Shown here: positions 44,740 to 56,125 of the stretch, in pieces | How the letters are laid out: the number at the start of each line of letters is the position of its first letter | Position numbering within the stretch: the first letter of the stretch is position 1 | Source: Manis javanica | Lineage: Eukaryota > Chordata > Mammalia > Pholidota > Manidae | Direction of reading: 5' to 3' | Assembly: GCF_040802235.1 (NCBI RefSeq) | Contig: NC_133167.1 | Coordinates: 82,499,001 to 82,563,000 of the forward strand | DNA length: 64,000 nt | Made by a program: the position numbers and the translations under genes | The notes under the pieces: model-generated | The model's input: only the letters and a program-made list of their open reading frames with translations | What the model was told of the DNA's origin: nothing | The model's database searches: none

Positions 44740-45368
44740 TTTCTCCCTTTATTATTATTATTATTTTTATTTTTAATAAAATGCTGAAGTGGTAGGTAGA
44801 TGCAAGATAAAGGTAGAAAACATAGTTTAGTGCTGTAAGAGGGCAAATGTAGATGATTAAGTGTGTGCCTGTGGACTAAGTATTAATCCAAGCTAGACAA
44901 GGGCAGCAAAACATCCATGGATGCAGATTTCTCTCAAAGCAGGGGGGATGAGGTTCTGAGCCTCACCTCTGTTGATCCCCAATTTCTCACCTGATGGCCC
45001 CCCTGCGACTGTGCCTGTCTTAGGTTGTTCCTCCCTTGAGGAATCTTACCCGTCTCTGGCTAACCAGTCATCTTCCGGGCCATACAGGGAAATGTAAAGA
45101 TGGTAAGTGAGAGAGATGCCATATTGTTTGAAAAGGTTAGCTTTTTACTTCTTTGCAGATTTATGCCCTGTGGCTTCTATGCCCAGCACTTGTCTCGAGG
45201 TATCTTTACCACCTGGAGGAATTATGATACTCGGTAAATTCTATATGAGGCACGAATTCTATTTAAGCGTTGTAATTAAGAAGGAAGAAGAAAAGCTATA
45301 GAGGTAGCATATGGAAGAAAACATGGGAGGATTGATTATTTCTTTGACATATCTTCTTGTAGAGTACC

Positions 45369-45821
45369 TTAAGTATGTATAGGTTTTAAACTACTAACTA
45401 ATTTGCACACACATATTAACATAATAGGAATACGGTGACATAAACAAAGCAAATCTATAATTACCATCCATCTCCAGTGAAGCCAAGAAAACCATTTAGG
45501 CACCCTAGGCATTTGTGAAAATTTGTCTATGATATGATGGATATTGTCCAACTGTACTTGAACAGTCTGAGAAAAATCAGACAAATTAAGGTAGCCCATT
45601 TCTGGGATCTGTTCACATCCCATATGTTCTTTTAACCGTAGATAGTCTATAGTCATAAGATTTTGGAGTGCTACAACTTGCACCCCTCCCAACTCCTGGT
45701 TGAGTTCCAACAGTACAGATCCGGTCAAATTCGTTGTCTCACTGTATGCACATGCCAGCCTAGACATCTCCCTCCTCATTCCAATGGCAAGTCCAGGAAA
45801 CGGTGGGGTGGACGCAGCCAC
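45369..45821 (-). CDS. ERV env transmembrane-type open frame, 150 codons
   Basis: An uninterrupted frame on the minus strand within the ERV-derived copy. Visible features in order: an N-terminal Ala/Pro-rich, partly hydrophobic stretch; a Leu/Val heptad region (LLELNQELGGVQVVALQNL); and the conserved ectodomain segment before the cysteine loop. At the loop the second and third Cys of the usual C-x6-C-C are Gly and Tyr. Next come a second helical region (VQLDNIHHIIDKFSQM), a Trp-rich membrane-proximal segment (WFSWLHWRW) and a hydrophobic tail interrupted by His-Arg. SU and a signal peptide are missing, so it is a partial envelope, not fusogenic by structure. Known: class I ERV TM proteins have this order. 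Whether it is expressed is unknown; it may simply be too young to have acquired stops. Confidence 0.55.
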   Translation of the reverse strand: MAASTPPFPGLAIGMRREMSRLACAYSETTNLTGSVLLELNQELGGVQVVALQNLMTIDYLRLKEHMGCEQIPEMGYLNLSDFSQTVQVQLDNIHHIIDKFSQMPRVPKWFSWLHWRWMVIIDLLCLCHRIPIMLICVCKLVSSLKPIHT

Positions 45822-46389
45822 AACCGCAGCATCACCCAGATCCCTGTGGAGGCTTTTTGATGTTTATCACTATTTTTAAATTAGAATAGTTATTAGACAT
45901 GCAGCTAGTGTCTCTTAATGCATTACATAAGTACTATCCTTAAATTGCAGTTGTTTTGATAGTTTTATAATTGTATTTCAACTTGATTATTATCTTTTGA
46001 ATCCTACATATTTTATTTTATTCATTGAAAACAGTAGTCTAAGATGGAATTCTTTGACTTCACTGGCTCATCAAAGAGGTCAGTGATGCAAAAAAGGGTA
46101 AGAATTCCTGTTGATGATAACCAGATTTGGTGATATCTTTATTCATTCACACACTTCCGACAGAAAAAGGAGGAGGAAAAACAGAAAGAAGTTAAATTTA
46201 GAGGTTTAATTTCAATGTTAAATTTGAAGCAGTTAAGTGCATAGAAGCTTCTGAGTTATCAGAGGCTTTACCTTTTTCCTTTACATATTCATTGTGCTGG
46301 TAATTGAGAGTAATCTGGTAACAGACCTTTACTACCTTGGCAAATCGTTCTGTCTGTATTGCTTGCCAACCTTTTCTCTAAACTGCCAT

Positions 46390-46535
46390 GTTGTGACCTT
46401 GGGATATTACTTTACATCCCCGCCTTCCATTTCTTCTTTGCTGGATGGAGCTAATAATACCTAATTTGCTGTTGTATGTTTATGTGTGAGGGTTATTTTC
46501 CTGGCTTATTGTAAGGTCTTAAACAATATTGAATG
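46390..46535 (+). repeat. MIR-like fragment
   Basis: Blocks 'gttgtgaccttgggatattactttac' and 'ttcttctttgctggatggagctaataatacctaatttgctgttgt' follow MIR order. Diverged. Confidence 0.5.
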
Positions 46536-46539
46536 AATT

Positions 46540-49170
46540 TAATCAAGAATATATCTGCAGGCAGTTTGAAAACTGTATTTGTATTATACAAATATGCAAA
46601 TGCCATGAAATGCTGTTATGGATGATAGAGAGTGTTGGGTGGTTGACAGATTCTTAAAACTCTAAAAAGTGTTACATCATTGCTGGGTAAGGCTCATGCC
46701 TAACTAGTAGCAGAAAGTGGCACCCTGTGGTGATTCCTTACGGTGCTTGGCCACATTACAGCTCGTGATTTTTCAGGATATAATGTGCTGCTGTCAGTGT
46801 CCTGTTAGACATGGCTCTCTCATGGCGAAAAGCACAGGGCATTTCCCCAGGGAGGGGGGATGGCAGAGTGAGGGGGTTATGGTATCATCTGCTCTGCCCA
46901 GGATGGTACTCCCATGACCACAGTTTCTTGTCAGTAGTTAAAGGAATTGCTGTCATTTCCCTTCACTGTCACATGAGAGCATGTGAGCCTGGTAGGGTGA
47001 AGGAACACACTCGGTCCATTCATCATCTTTGTTCTTGCAGACATTATATTCTCCATAGGACTGAGAGACCCAATTTTTCAGTTAGCACCAAATGTAAACC
47101 TTTCTAACACCTGCATCCTGGGGCCACAATCCATGGAAGAAGTTGGGTGTGAATTTCAAAGAGATGGTTGGAACGCAACACCTCTCTGGTCTCTCAAATC
47201 GACATTGCAGCCAGTATATTTTAAACTGTAGGTTGATGGTGATTAACCCAGCATCCTCTGTGTGTAAGGCATTGTGTACTGGTTTTTATTAGTTGCTGCT
47301 CTCTCTGTCCCTTGGTGGCACTGCTGTCCCATTTTGTGCTGTTCTGAGAGCTTTGGAGACATTCCCAACCTTCTTCCCCTCACTGTGCAAGGTTGACAGG
47401 AGGGGAGCGGCAGTTCGAGACACAAGGCTTTGAGGCACACAGGTGCACATTTTCTCATCCTCAAGGAATTTCATAGCCAGCATTCCTGTTTGTTTGCTGG
47501 CACATACTATGGCATGAATGTTACCTTCCCACCTTCATGTCTGTGTTCAGTGCTCTGACAACAGAGTAGGTGAACCCGTTGTGATGTGACGTGTCAATAA
47601 GCAAAGAAGGTAAACAATTCTGGATTAGTAAATTGACCTTCTGAGAGGAAAAGGAGAGGAAAATGCTTTCATCTTAAAACTAAGAACCAGGCATTGAGAA
47701 CATTTGGCAGTTAACAAGGTTAGGAAAAAGAATACTCCAAATCATGGTATTTTGGTTTAAAGGAGTTGGGGTTTATTCTCTTACAGATTCAGTATGATTT
47801 AATGGGAGGATCTGAAAAACAACCCCAAAACTATCTTTGACATTCATTCATTGACTGACAAGGAATAAACACATTTCCAGAAGCGGACAAGCAACCAGGA
47901 GCATGTGGGAGACACTAATGTAGGAACCTACCAACTCTCACTTTCTCCCTCTGCCACGATGTCTCTGTTTCACATAGCATTGGAGTCCACCATACATGGC
48001 AATACGTATTTATTGTTAACATCCCTCATTTAAAAGTACATTACTGGTTTGGAGGGATGGCCTGAGAAGAGGAGATATACATGTATTGTACAGTGTGGAA
48101 GGTTGTCACTGTAGCTTTGATGCAGGTGAGCCGTATGCTCTTCCTTTCAGCGGCTCTGTGGCCTGGCAGTCAGGACATGAGTCAAGATCTCCTTTAGAGA
48201 GTAACCCCTTTCTGACATTAACTGTGTCTTGATGGAGAGCACAGCACATGAGTTATGAGTTCTGGCCTGGGAGCTGTGACAGATGACTCTGAAAATACAG
48301 CCTGGGAGAACTAACTGAGGGAACTCCTCTGGCAGAGTGAGCCCTGAACACACTCAGCTCATGTCTATTTGGGGCTCCTCTTCAGACGTCCAGAATGGCT
48401 CATTCCTAATTGCTCCTGTGCAATGTGTGGGCATGTCTTTTCTTCTTCATGCAAATGTGTGGGCCTGTTGGATGCTAGCAGGGAGGGATAGGAAAGGGAA
48501 CAGGGGTCGTTTTAGGCAACCTCTACAAGAATGCTGAGAAAGGCATGCCGGCTGAATGGAATGGGGCAGGAAGGTGGTAGAGCATGCGCGTTAGGGAAGG
48601 AAAAGCATTTGGTGAGAACATGCATGTATTTCTGAGGAGCTCTAGTCATAAACTGAATTATGAATACTGAATAAGGAGAACAAGACAGAAAGTCTGTCTG
48701 ATGCAACAGAGATCGCAAAGAAGCGAAACAGGGAGGAGAAACATGAAATGTTTGAAATCATTCATTACAAGAGTCGTGTGTCGGTGCTGAGTACCGTCAT
48801 TTGTTCAAAGCCTCCTAGGGGCGGGAGAAAAAGGTACATGCCAGAAAAGGATTTTTAAAAAACGGTGAAATAGGTGAAGAGGGAAAAATTAGTGAGAATG
48901 TTTGATATCTTGATCTGGGTGATGATTATATAACTGTATACACACACAAAAAAAATTTTTAAAGGTCAATAAGGAAGGAACAAAGGGGCGAGAAACAATG
49001 AACTAATAGGACTTAAAAAACATTTTTTGGGGGGGCAAGGACCTGAGATTTTTTTCATACGGACTTAACATTTTTTTTTCTTGGTAACAAAATTAACAAT
49101 AAAACAGAGATGTCCCTCTTAAATGCCATGTCACAGAAATAATGATTTTGGGATTTATATATTTAGATGT
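46540..49170. other. No gene or confident repeat recognised
   Basis: Many short open frames on both strands (up to 98 codons, 46811-47107), none with recognisable domains. No RNA gene signature was seen. Confidence 0.45.
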
Positions 49171-49174
49171 CAGG

Positions 49175-49415
49175 CTTTTAGAGCTCTAAAGGACATTAAA
49201 GATCATTTAGTCTACCTCATTTTAGAGATGGGACCAGAGACTCCGAGTGATATTCCCAAGGCCATAAAATCAATTAACCTCCACTCTGGAAGTCAACCTC
49301 TGCTTAGTGCAGGACTAAGGACCAGAGCCGTTCCCCGTGTGCCCCGCCAGTCTCGGCGGCCTGACCCTGCGCACCCTGAGCCTCCCTTGCCCTCCTCCAT
49401 TTGCCATCAAGCTCA
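49175..49415 (+). repeat. MIR3/L3-style ancient repeat
   Basis: Blocks 'gagctctaaaggacattaaagatcatttagtctacctcattttagagatgggaccagag' and 'actctggaagtcaacctctgcttagtgcagg' resemble a mammal-wide old SINE/LINE tail. Family assignment is uncertain. Confidence 0.45.
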
Positions 49416-49419
49416 GGCA

Positions 49420-52400
49420 AGTGGATCACATCTTGTGTCCCCATTGTGTAGAAAAAAGAAGGCCTACCTTCTCCCAATGATCAGGGTTCATTACCATGGC
49501 CAAGATGCGGCTCTTTCTTTTATAAGCTTCTCTCTTGGCTCAAAGAGCCTAAAATGACTAAGATGTCAGCCAAAGCTTATACTACAACTAGAATCTTTTT
49601 GCTTCCATAGTGAAACCATTTTTCCTTTGGAAAACAGGGCCTCAAGTATAATGCAGGTCCCAGAGATGCAGGAATGGGAAGCATGAAGCATCCGCACTGA
49701 CCACTGGGAGTGGTGAGCGGCGGCTCCACTCTTGCTTCTGTATATCTGGTCCTGAGCCCATGTACTCGAACAGCAGAAACGTAGCACAACCTAAGTATCA
49801 TTGAATTGGAGTGCGCAATATCTTTTTGAGGCTGGAACCCCACATTGACAGTATCACATTTAAGCTGCCCCTTCAGCTGTGCCTTCAACAGGCCACCCCA
49901 TTACTCCGTGGGGCCTGCAGCTTTTTATTGGTGTGCTAGGTCATATGACAAATGGTCTCATGCTCAGGTCCAGGTGCCCGTTCTTGCACCTGCTGTCTTT
50001 GACATGGTCCCCTTGGTCTGACGCTGTGTCATGTAGGATGACACTGATAAATCGAATGCTTTAAGTGCTCAGACTGATGACTGGTGTGCTCCAGGCAGAA
50101 AACCCAAACCCAGAACATGTGTCCGTTCCTGTCAAATGCATTACAGCTTCTTCTCAGGTGAAAGGGCCCATATATTCAACAAGCAGCCAGGTGGCTGTTT
50201 GGCTCCTGCAGGGACGGTGCTTTTCTGGGCAGTTAACATTGGTTTCGGCTTCTAGCAGATTGAACGTTCAGTCAGATCACTAGCTTGATCAGCCTTGGTA
50301 AATGGAGATAAAGTGTTGAGCCCGTGCATAGCTTCTATCCCTGCCAATATAGCTGTTTCTTTCCAGTGTCCATTGTGCTAGTGCCAGGGAGGTTGATTAC
50401 AGAAATTGGCTGACATCAACGGGCTTGATTGCATTGTCTACCTGATTATTTCGTGTATCTTCCATGATGGATGCTCTTTTACAGGTATTAACATTTGACA
50501 CAAAGATCTTCACACTTCATGTCCATCCAAATCCTGCTAACCCAGGGCTCCTTTTCCTGCCCTCCCAGCTTTTATTCTTCTTGACTACTGAGCTTCTAAG
50601 TCAAGCCATTTGCTACTGCTCAGCGGTCCCTGCACATTGGGATACTTCTCTTTTCAAACAAAGAACATGACCAAACGCATTGCCTTAAGCTCTGCTTATT
50701 GGAAGGATTTTCCTCTGTCACTCTTAAGAGCCTCATCTAAGTCAGGCTATAATATAACCTCCCTCTGTTTTCAGCTTTTATCCACACATAGGGCAAACCC
50801 ATTTATAACCAAACGTGGATATTTTTCCAAGAAAAAGCCGAATCCAAACCCAGAACATGTGTCTGTTGTCTTCCTTTGCATCAACCCTGTGATGGATCCC
50901 CAGTATGGTGATGGGTATGATAGGCCAAATGCTACAACGGTAGATTACTTCAGGATTTAAGCTACCTGCTCATGTAGCTGTCTTGTGTCTCCTGGTCCTG
51001 TTAATGCTTGGTCTTGGGTCTGCTGTGTCCATCTCATGATGTGTGAGTCCTAGAACTATCTGACCTGATGACTTTGTAGTCTGACAGTACCCAGCTTATG
51101 AGAAGTTCAGGCCTCCTGGCTACTTGGTGTCCATGGTCAGGCACTGCATTTCACCCTGGACCCAATAGAATAACAGGATCTACTTCTTGAAAGATGTATA
51201 AATATCTGCTGTAGATGGCATGGCCTTACTCCAAAACCCTGAACATCTATCTGTGTTGTGACTCTTCATTTGGGCTTGCTATAAATACCATACGGCACCT
51301 TTCCCATTGCAGATAACCCTAATGCGATGCATACTGGTGGGTTATGTTACTCAAGTGACAGGGGTACTTGTACCAGTCTGCATTGTATACATTCTTTTCC
51401 TGCTTTGGTTTTTACTCAAAGCTGGAAATCTTTAATGCTGCCTGGCACACGATTTGGTGCAGTATTCCTGGCTATGGAAATTCCCAGACATGGAAACACC
51501 TTCTGTGTGTACTTCTTTCTTCCTTCTTTGTGGTAGGATGTTCAAGTTGCAACAATCTGTCCTTTCTTTGGAATGAATGTCCCAACATGCTTACGACCAT
51601 GAAACTCCTAAAAATGTTACTGATATGGCTGGACCTGAATGCTCATAGGGTTTATCTCCCACCCTCTGGCATCCATGTATTTCACCTAGGCCTGCAGTGT
51701 GTTTGTCACTTTTTTTTTCATCTGATCCAGTCTGCATGCTCTCTCAGGGATAATGGACCAGTAAGATTTTCTGTGATGTGCCTAGTCAGTCAATGTCTCT
51801 TAAAACTATATTATGGCATGGAAGAAGAATTAATGTAACTCCTGGGCAGGACTGCATATGTCTTCTCTTATCTATTTCCAGAACTCTTTCTGATCTTCTT
51901 TTCTTTTATGGCTAGAAAGTAATGTATTTTTTATTGAACTACAGTTGACATGCAATATTATATTGGTTTCAGGTGTACAGCATAGTGATTTGACAATTAT
52001 ATACATTACTAAATGCTCACCATGTTAAGTATCGTTACCGTCTGTCAACATTCAAAGATACTGCAATATTATCGACTATATTCTCTATGCTGTAATTTTA
52101 TCCCTGTGGTTAATGTGTTTTATAATTGGAAGTTTGTACCTCTTTATCCCCTTCACCTATTTCATCCATCCCCCACACCCCCACCCCTTTGGCAACCACC
52201 AGTCTGTTCTCTGTGTTTATGAGGCTAAGAAAAAAATGTGTTTGACAAGTCATGTGCCTGAGTTGTCATAATTTGTATGAGCAAAGATGATGTATTTGGT
52301 AGGCAGCTGCAATTGGGCTACTACTGCCTAGTTGAGTTTGAGGTAATCCATTGTTATTCTTCACAGTCCATCTAAGGTGAGTGACTGGTGAATTATGGAG

Positions 52401-52440
52401 ATATGATGGGGATCAACACCTTTGCATCCCTTAGGTCTTT
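49420..52440 (-). mobile_element. ERVL internal region (pol), antisense, decayed
   Basis: Minus-strand sequence follows the order of ERVL pol. An RT start lies near 52370-52260 ('ccaattgcagctgcctacc'). RT continues near 51860-51640 ('cataatatagttttaagagacattga', 'actggtccattat'). The RT/RNase H connection is near 51240-51000 ('ggagtaaggccatgcca', 'atgagatgga'). RNase H spans 50800-50480 ('aagatctttgtgtcaaatgtta'), and integrase runs from 50350 to 49560. No LTR could be assigned with confidence. It is full of stops and indels. ERVL was active before and during early eutherian radiation, which fits this level of decay. An L1 fragment interrupts the RT region at 51905-52235. Confidence 0.8.
51905..52235 (-). 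mobile_element. L1 3' end fragment nested in ERVL pol
   Basis: The plus strand is the reverse of an L1MA/L1MB-type 3' UTR: 'ttttattgaactacagttgacatgcaatattatattggtttcaggtgtacagcatagtgattt', 'taattggaagtttgtacctctttatccccttcacc', 'ggcaaccaccagtctgttctctg'. The pol sequence on both sides is continuous in order, so this L1 inserted into the provirus remnant. Confidence 0.85.
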
Positions 52441-52444
52441 AATG

Positions 52445-53435
52445 GAAGCATTGAATTTATGCTAGTCTCCCTGGAATGTGATAGCGCATTAGAGAGTGCT
52501 CTGGAGGAAGGATCCATGGAAGATAAGAGAAAGAAGTGAGACTGGGCAGCAGGAATGGTTGGGCTGGGATGTGAGCTCAGTGAATGCCACAGTGGCCCAC
52601 GGGGAGATCTTGGTGTGGACAGGCCTTGTAGAGTGGTCCTGAGTTGAGGAGAGGGGACTGGGCCTTTATATGCCTATGTCTGACCAGTCATTAGATGCAG
52701 GATGTCCAGGGAAGTAACCTTGGGCAACATAGCTCTCTTCAACCAAGGCTCTTCCAGAATAGGGCTGAGGGCGAGACTAGGTCCTTCATTCTTAAAGGTG
52801 AGTCTGGGCAGCGTATCACAGAATCATTGACCACATGAAATGGAGGAGATTCCTTATAGAATATGATGTGACCCTCAAAAATAGAATAATTGATATTATG
52901 TATTTTTGGAAAAAGGTAGAGACTTTTAATGATTTGCAGTATACTTGAAGTGAGGGTTAACCAAGAAAGGTGGGGTGGGGAAGAAAAAGAAATGTCACAG
53001 CCACACTCTAATCACAGAAGAGAACCACTAACCATTAGCATCCTGAACAGACACAGAACTCAGAATACAATGGTTTTTGTAGACTGATAAATGAGTCTGG
53101 AGTAAACTATGTCCCATAAATTGCCTAAATGTAGCTCAGGCTAGCATAAACTAGTCACCCGAAGCTGACATCTCTGTTTCACTGGGAGCTAAGTGGTGCT
53201 TCCCAGGCTGGAACTAATTGAAGTTGGTGTGTGTGCTCAACAGCTGCAGGTATGCTATGGATCGGAATTAATCCATAACTAGCCAAGAATGTTCCTCTGT
53301 TTAAAAATCTGGACACAGTGATCTTGGGCAAGATTTTACACAATGAAGGATATGAGTTTGTTGTATATTGGCAGACTTAATATCTATATTATTCAAAACA
53401 TAAGAAGATGAAATTAATCAGGAATTTCCAAAGTG
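52445..53435. other. Unassigned, possible LTR-like part
   Basis: On the minus strand 52440-52800 has 'catataaaggccc' followed by pyrimidine-rich text and could be LTR sequence of the ERVL copy or another repeat. I cannot confirm it. The rest is unrecognised. Confidence 0.25.
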
Positions 53436-53439
53436 ATAA

Positions 53440-53710
53440 CTCCTGGGGGAGGCCTTCTCTGACTTACCAATTTAAGTAGCACCTTCCTCATTATTCTCTG
53501 TCTCTTTCTGACCCTTTTGGCCTTTGCATTTATCACTATGTGATGTATAACATACAGAATTTATTTTTGCATTGAATGACTGTATGTTCATTCAATGTGA
53601 GTTTCATGGAAGCACGGAATTTGTCTACTCTGTTTATTGCAATGTCACCAAGACTCAGAAGAGTACCTGATAGATGGTAGATGCCCCATGAATGCCAGCT
53701 AAAGAATGGA
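53440..53710 (+). repeat. L2 3' end
   Basis: Blocks 'gggggaggccttctctgacttacc', 'tttgcatttatcactatg', 'gtttcatggaagcacggaatttgtct' and 'cagaagagtacctgatagatggtagatg' are in L2 3'-end order, well spaced over 270 bp. Confidence 0.75.
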
Positions 53711-54059
53711 CCCATGAATATATGAGTCATACTTTTATTTGGTTAATAGATTTCTCTGCTTTTGGAACATATTATTGTGAAAGTTAATGTCATTAATTAG
53801 GTTAAGAATTAATGGTTGCTTTTTGTGAACTCAGGACTAAAATTACTGTGACTTTCCCTCTATGAGACTCTCTGAAACTTTGGTCATAAGAGTTAACTAT
53901 GGTACATACCTCATTAAACACACCTTAATGTCAGCGACTAGAAACATTTACATTTCATTAGTTCTGATTTTCTGTCTCTGGACAGCTGCTGATTGCGCTG
54001 CTGTAGCATTGATGGTGATGACAGCAGGTAACATTCATTTTACATTTTTTTGCTAGTCA

Positions 54060-54225
54060 GGGTGCTAAGAGTTTGACATTTGTTAACTTATGTGATGCTG
54101 ACTACAACTATGTGAAGGACAGTTTACAGTTTTACTGATGAGAAGACTGAGAGGTAGAGCCGTAAACATCCACAGCCACCCACCTGGCTGGTGGGAGCAC
54201 CGGGTCTGAACTGGGGTGAGATGCC
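54060..54225 (+). repeat. MIR SINE
   Basis: Blocks 'gctaagagtttgacatttgttaacttatgtgatgctgactacaactatgtgaag', then 'tttactgatgagaagactgagag' and 'cgggtctgaactgggg', follow the second half of MIR. Confidence 0.65.
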
Positions 54226-54659
54226 GCAGCCGGTTGTCTTGTCTGGATATTCTGAGGCAGTGGTGAGGTGAGAGAAGTCAGCAGGGAGGAGATATAATCT
54301 GAAGGAAAATAAATCCCCTACTCCTGTTTCCAAATTATGGGTCGGGAAAAGGAATGTTGGATGGTAGTTCAGAAACACCATCACAGATAGGCACATGTAG
54401 GCAGAAGGAGAAACAGCAGTGTCAGAATATTATTTGAAGGTTCGTGGGAGCACACGAAGTCTTTTGGAGGAGACAGGGTAGGATCGCAGAGGAGCTTCTA
54501 TTTCAGCTAAAACTGAAAATGGAGGAAGAACATACCACAAAGAAGTGCCAACAGTGCTGACATATTGTCAGGAGAAAAGTCTGTAAAGTAACGTATCCAA
54601 TCAATGTAGCAAAAAGTGATGCTTAATTAAACTTCGTTCTCTAAGTGGGATATTGCAAC

Positions 54660-54800
54660 ATATCCTATATACAGTATATAGTATGTATATAGTATGACAT
54701 GATACTATATGTCATGTGTGTATATATATAAATACAGTATATATATATTGTACATACATATGTATATGTGTATATGTTACTGTATAGTACTATATATTAC
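54660..54800. repeat. AT-rich low-complexity tract
   Basis: TATA/GTATAT-type imperfect repeats with several self-complementary stretches (for example 'agtatatagtatgtatatagtatgacatgatactatat'). Likely forms cruciform-prone DNA. No coding content. Confidence 0.85.
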
Positions 54801-54899
54801 TCTCTAAGTAGTATACTGCAGTAAATTGGAAAAATGAGTAAAACACATGAATCCAAAGAGAAATGTATTTCAGGTGTTTTGTCAAATTAAAAGTGGTGG

Positions 54900-56125
54900 A
54901 CAATACTAGCCCTTTATTCTTCCAAGAACTCACATTCCTCATTCCTATACACCCTTTACCTATATTCACCAGGTGTTTACAATTTCCACATTAGTTTTCC
55001 TTCTCTCATATATAAGTGTTCCTATAAAATCATTAATATTATTATCTAAATCATGAAATCATTTTAGATTAAATTTCAGGCTTAATGACCCTACCACAAA
55101 GTATTTCAGCATGTGTTTTCTAAGAACAGGGACATTATTTTACCTTTTTACCTAATCACAAATATCACATTCATAAATCTTAGCATTACTACATTATTAG
55201 TATCTAATGTATATGGTCTATAATAAAATATTTCCAAATAATAGGAATAACATTCTTAATAACCTTTTGTTTCCAATTGAGGATCTGATGCCAGTATCAC
55301 ACATTGCATTTAATTGTCAAATCTCTTTGTCTTCTTTATTTAGGAGATTTCCTCACTTCACTTCTGCTTTCATAGCATCACCATTTTTGAAGTGGGTCCT
55401 CATGTAGATTCAGGCTGTGCATTTTTGGCAGGAGTTGTGTATGTGATGTTGCGCTCTGCTCCGTGCATCATCTGGGCCATGTCAGTTTCTACTGCTGTTA
55501 GTGCTGTTGACTTTGATCCCTTGGTTAAGGGGTTATCTGTCAGCCTTCTTCATTGTAAATACCATTTTCCCTTTGGAATTGAACAAATACTTGGAAAGAT
55601 ATTTCACTAGGGAGACACTTTGAAAGTGTGTGAATATCCCAACAAATTTTCTCATGATAATCACCCATTAATGATTCTTGTATGAATCAATTATTACTAT
55701 ATGGTTGAAAAATTTTCTAATTCCCCTTTCATTCCTTTCACACTTATTAGTTGCCATATTGCCCACTGCATTTTGAGCATCTTACTTTCTGGCACACTAA
55801 GCTCTTCCAGCTCATCTTACACTTTCTCTCTCCAGTACCTTGAATCAGTTATTTCTCCAAGTAGCACTTGTGCTTTTCTTAGTGGTAGCTTGAAACCAAA
55901 ATTTGGTACTAGTTGTGCTCATTGTTATAGGAGTGTAATTGCACATATATAAATTTAGTGCTGCTATAATGGGGATGGTTATTGAATGCCATCCAAGTAC
56001 CTTAAGGATTCATCATATGAGGAGTAACTTCCAGTTACAAAGAACCAACATTTTGTTGAACCTCATGGTTAGAAAAATTCGTATTGGTTTAATAAATAGT
56101 TATAACTATAAGGGACTATATAATC
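54900..56125 (-). mobile_element. Old L1 3' UTR region, antisense
   Basis: The plus strand is the reverse of a long L1MC/L1MD-type 3' UTR: 'gcatttaattgtcaaatctctttgtcttcttta', 'atgtagattcaggctgtgcatttttggcaggag', 'gatgttgcgctctgctccgtgcatcatc', 'tgttgactttgatcccttggttaagggg', 'gattcttgtatgaatcaattattactatatggttg'. Non-coding and diverged. Confidence 0.75.

Larger units (their letters stand above)
44411..45862 (-). mobile_element. Polyadenylated ERV env-3' LTR element, copy 2 (L1-type insertion)
   Basis: Antisense copy of the unit at 27141-28787, truncated at its 5' end just upstream of env (it begins CATCAAAAAGCC in element sense). It ends after the LTR polyadenylation signal AATAAA (44435-44440, minus) with an A-tail that merges with the target T-run (44406-44416 as T on the plus strand). 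A perfect 15-bp target duplication, tttatcactattttt, flanks it (44396-44410 and 45863-45877). The insertion point, TTTTT/AAAT, fits the L1 endonuclease consensus. Retroviral integrase would give 4-6 bp duplications and an intact LTR end, so this is a retrotransposed transcript. It still carries the env transmembrane frame and a 323-bp U3/R. Confidence 0.88.
44170..46110. repeat. Old DNA-transposon-like repeat split by the ERV copy
   Basis: The left part (44170-44395) has 'tagggtccatgggccataaaaagcccttgg' and the right part (45878-46110) ends 'caaagaggtcagtgatgcaaaaaagggtaagaattcctg'. Together these resemble an old hAT-type repeat ending in a 'ggttaagaaccnctg' motif. The two halves join across the 15-bp duplication that flanks the ERV-derived insertion. 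Family uncertain. Confidence 0.4.

Noticed and set aside
54660..54800. Palindromic TATA-rich tract as a regulatory site or origin
   Set aside because: Ordinary AT microsatellite. No gene context or origin features.
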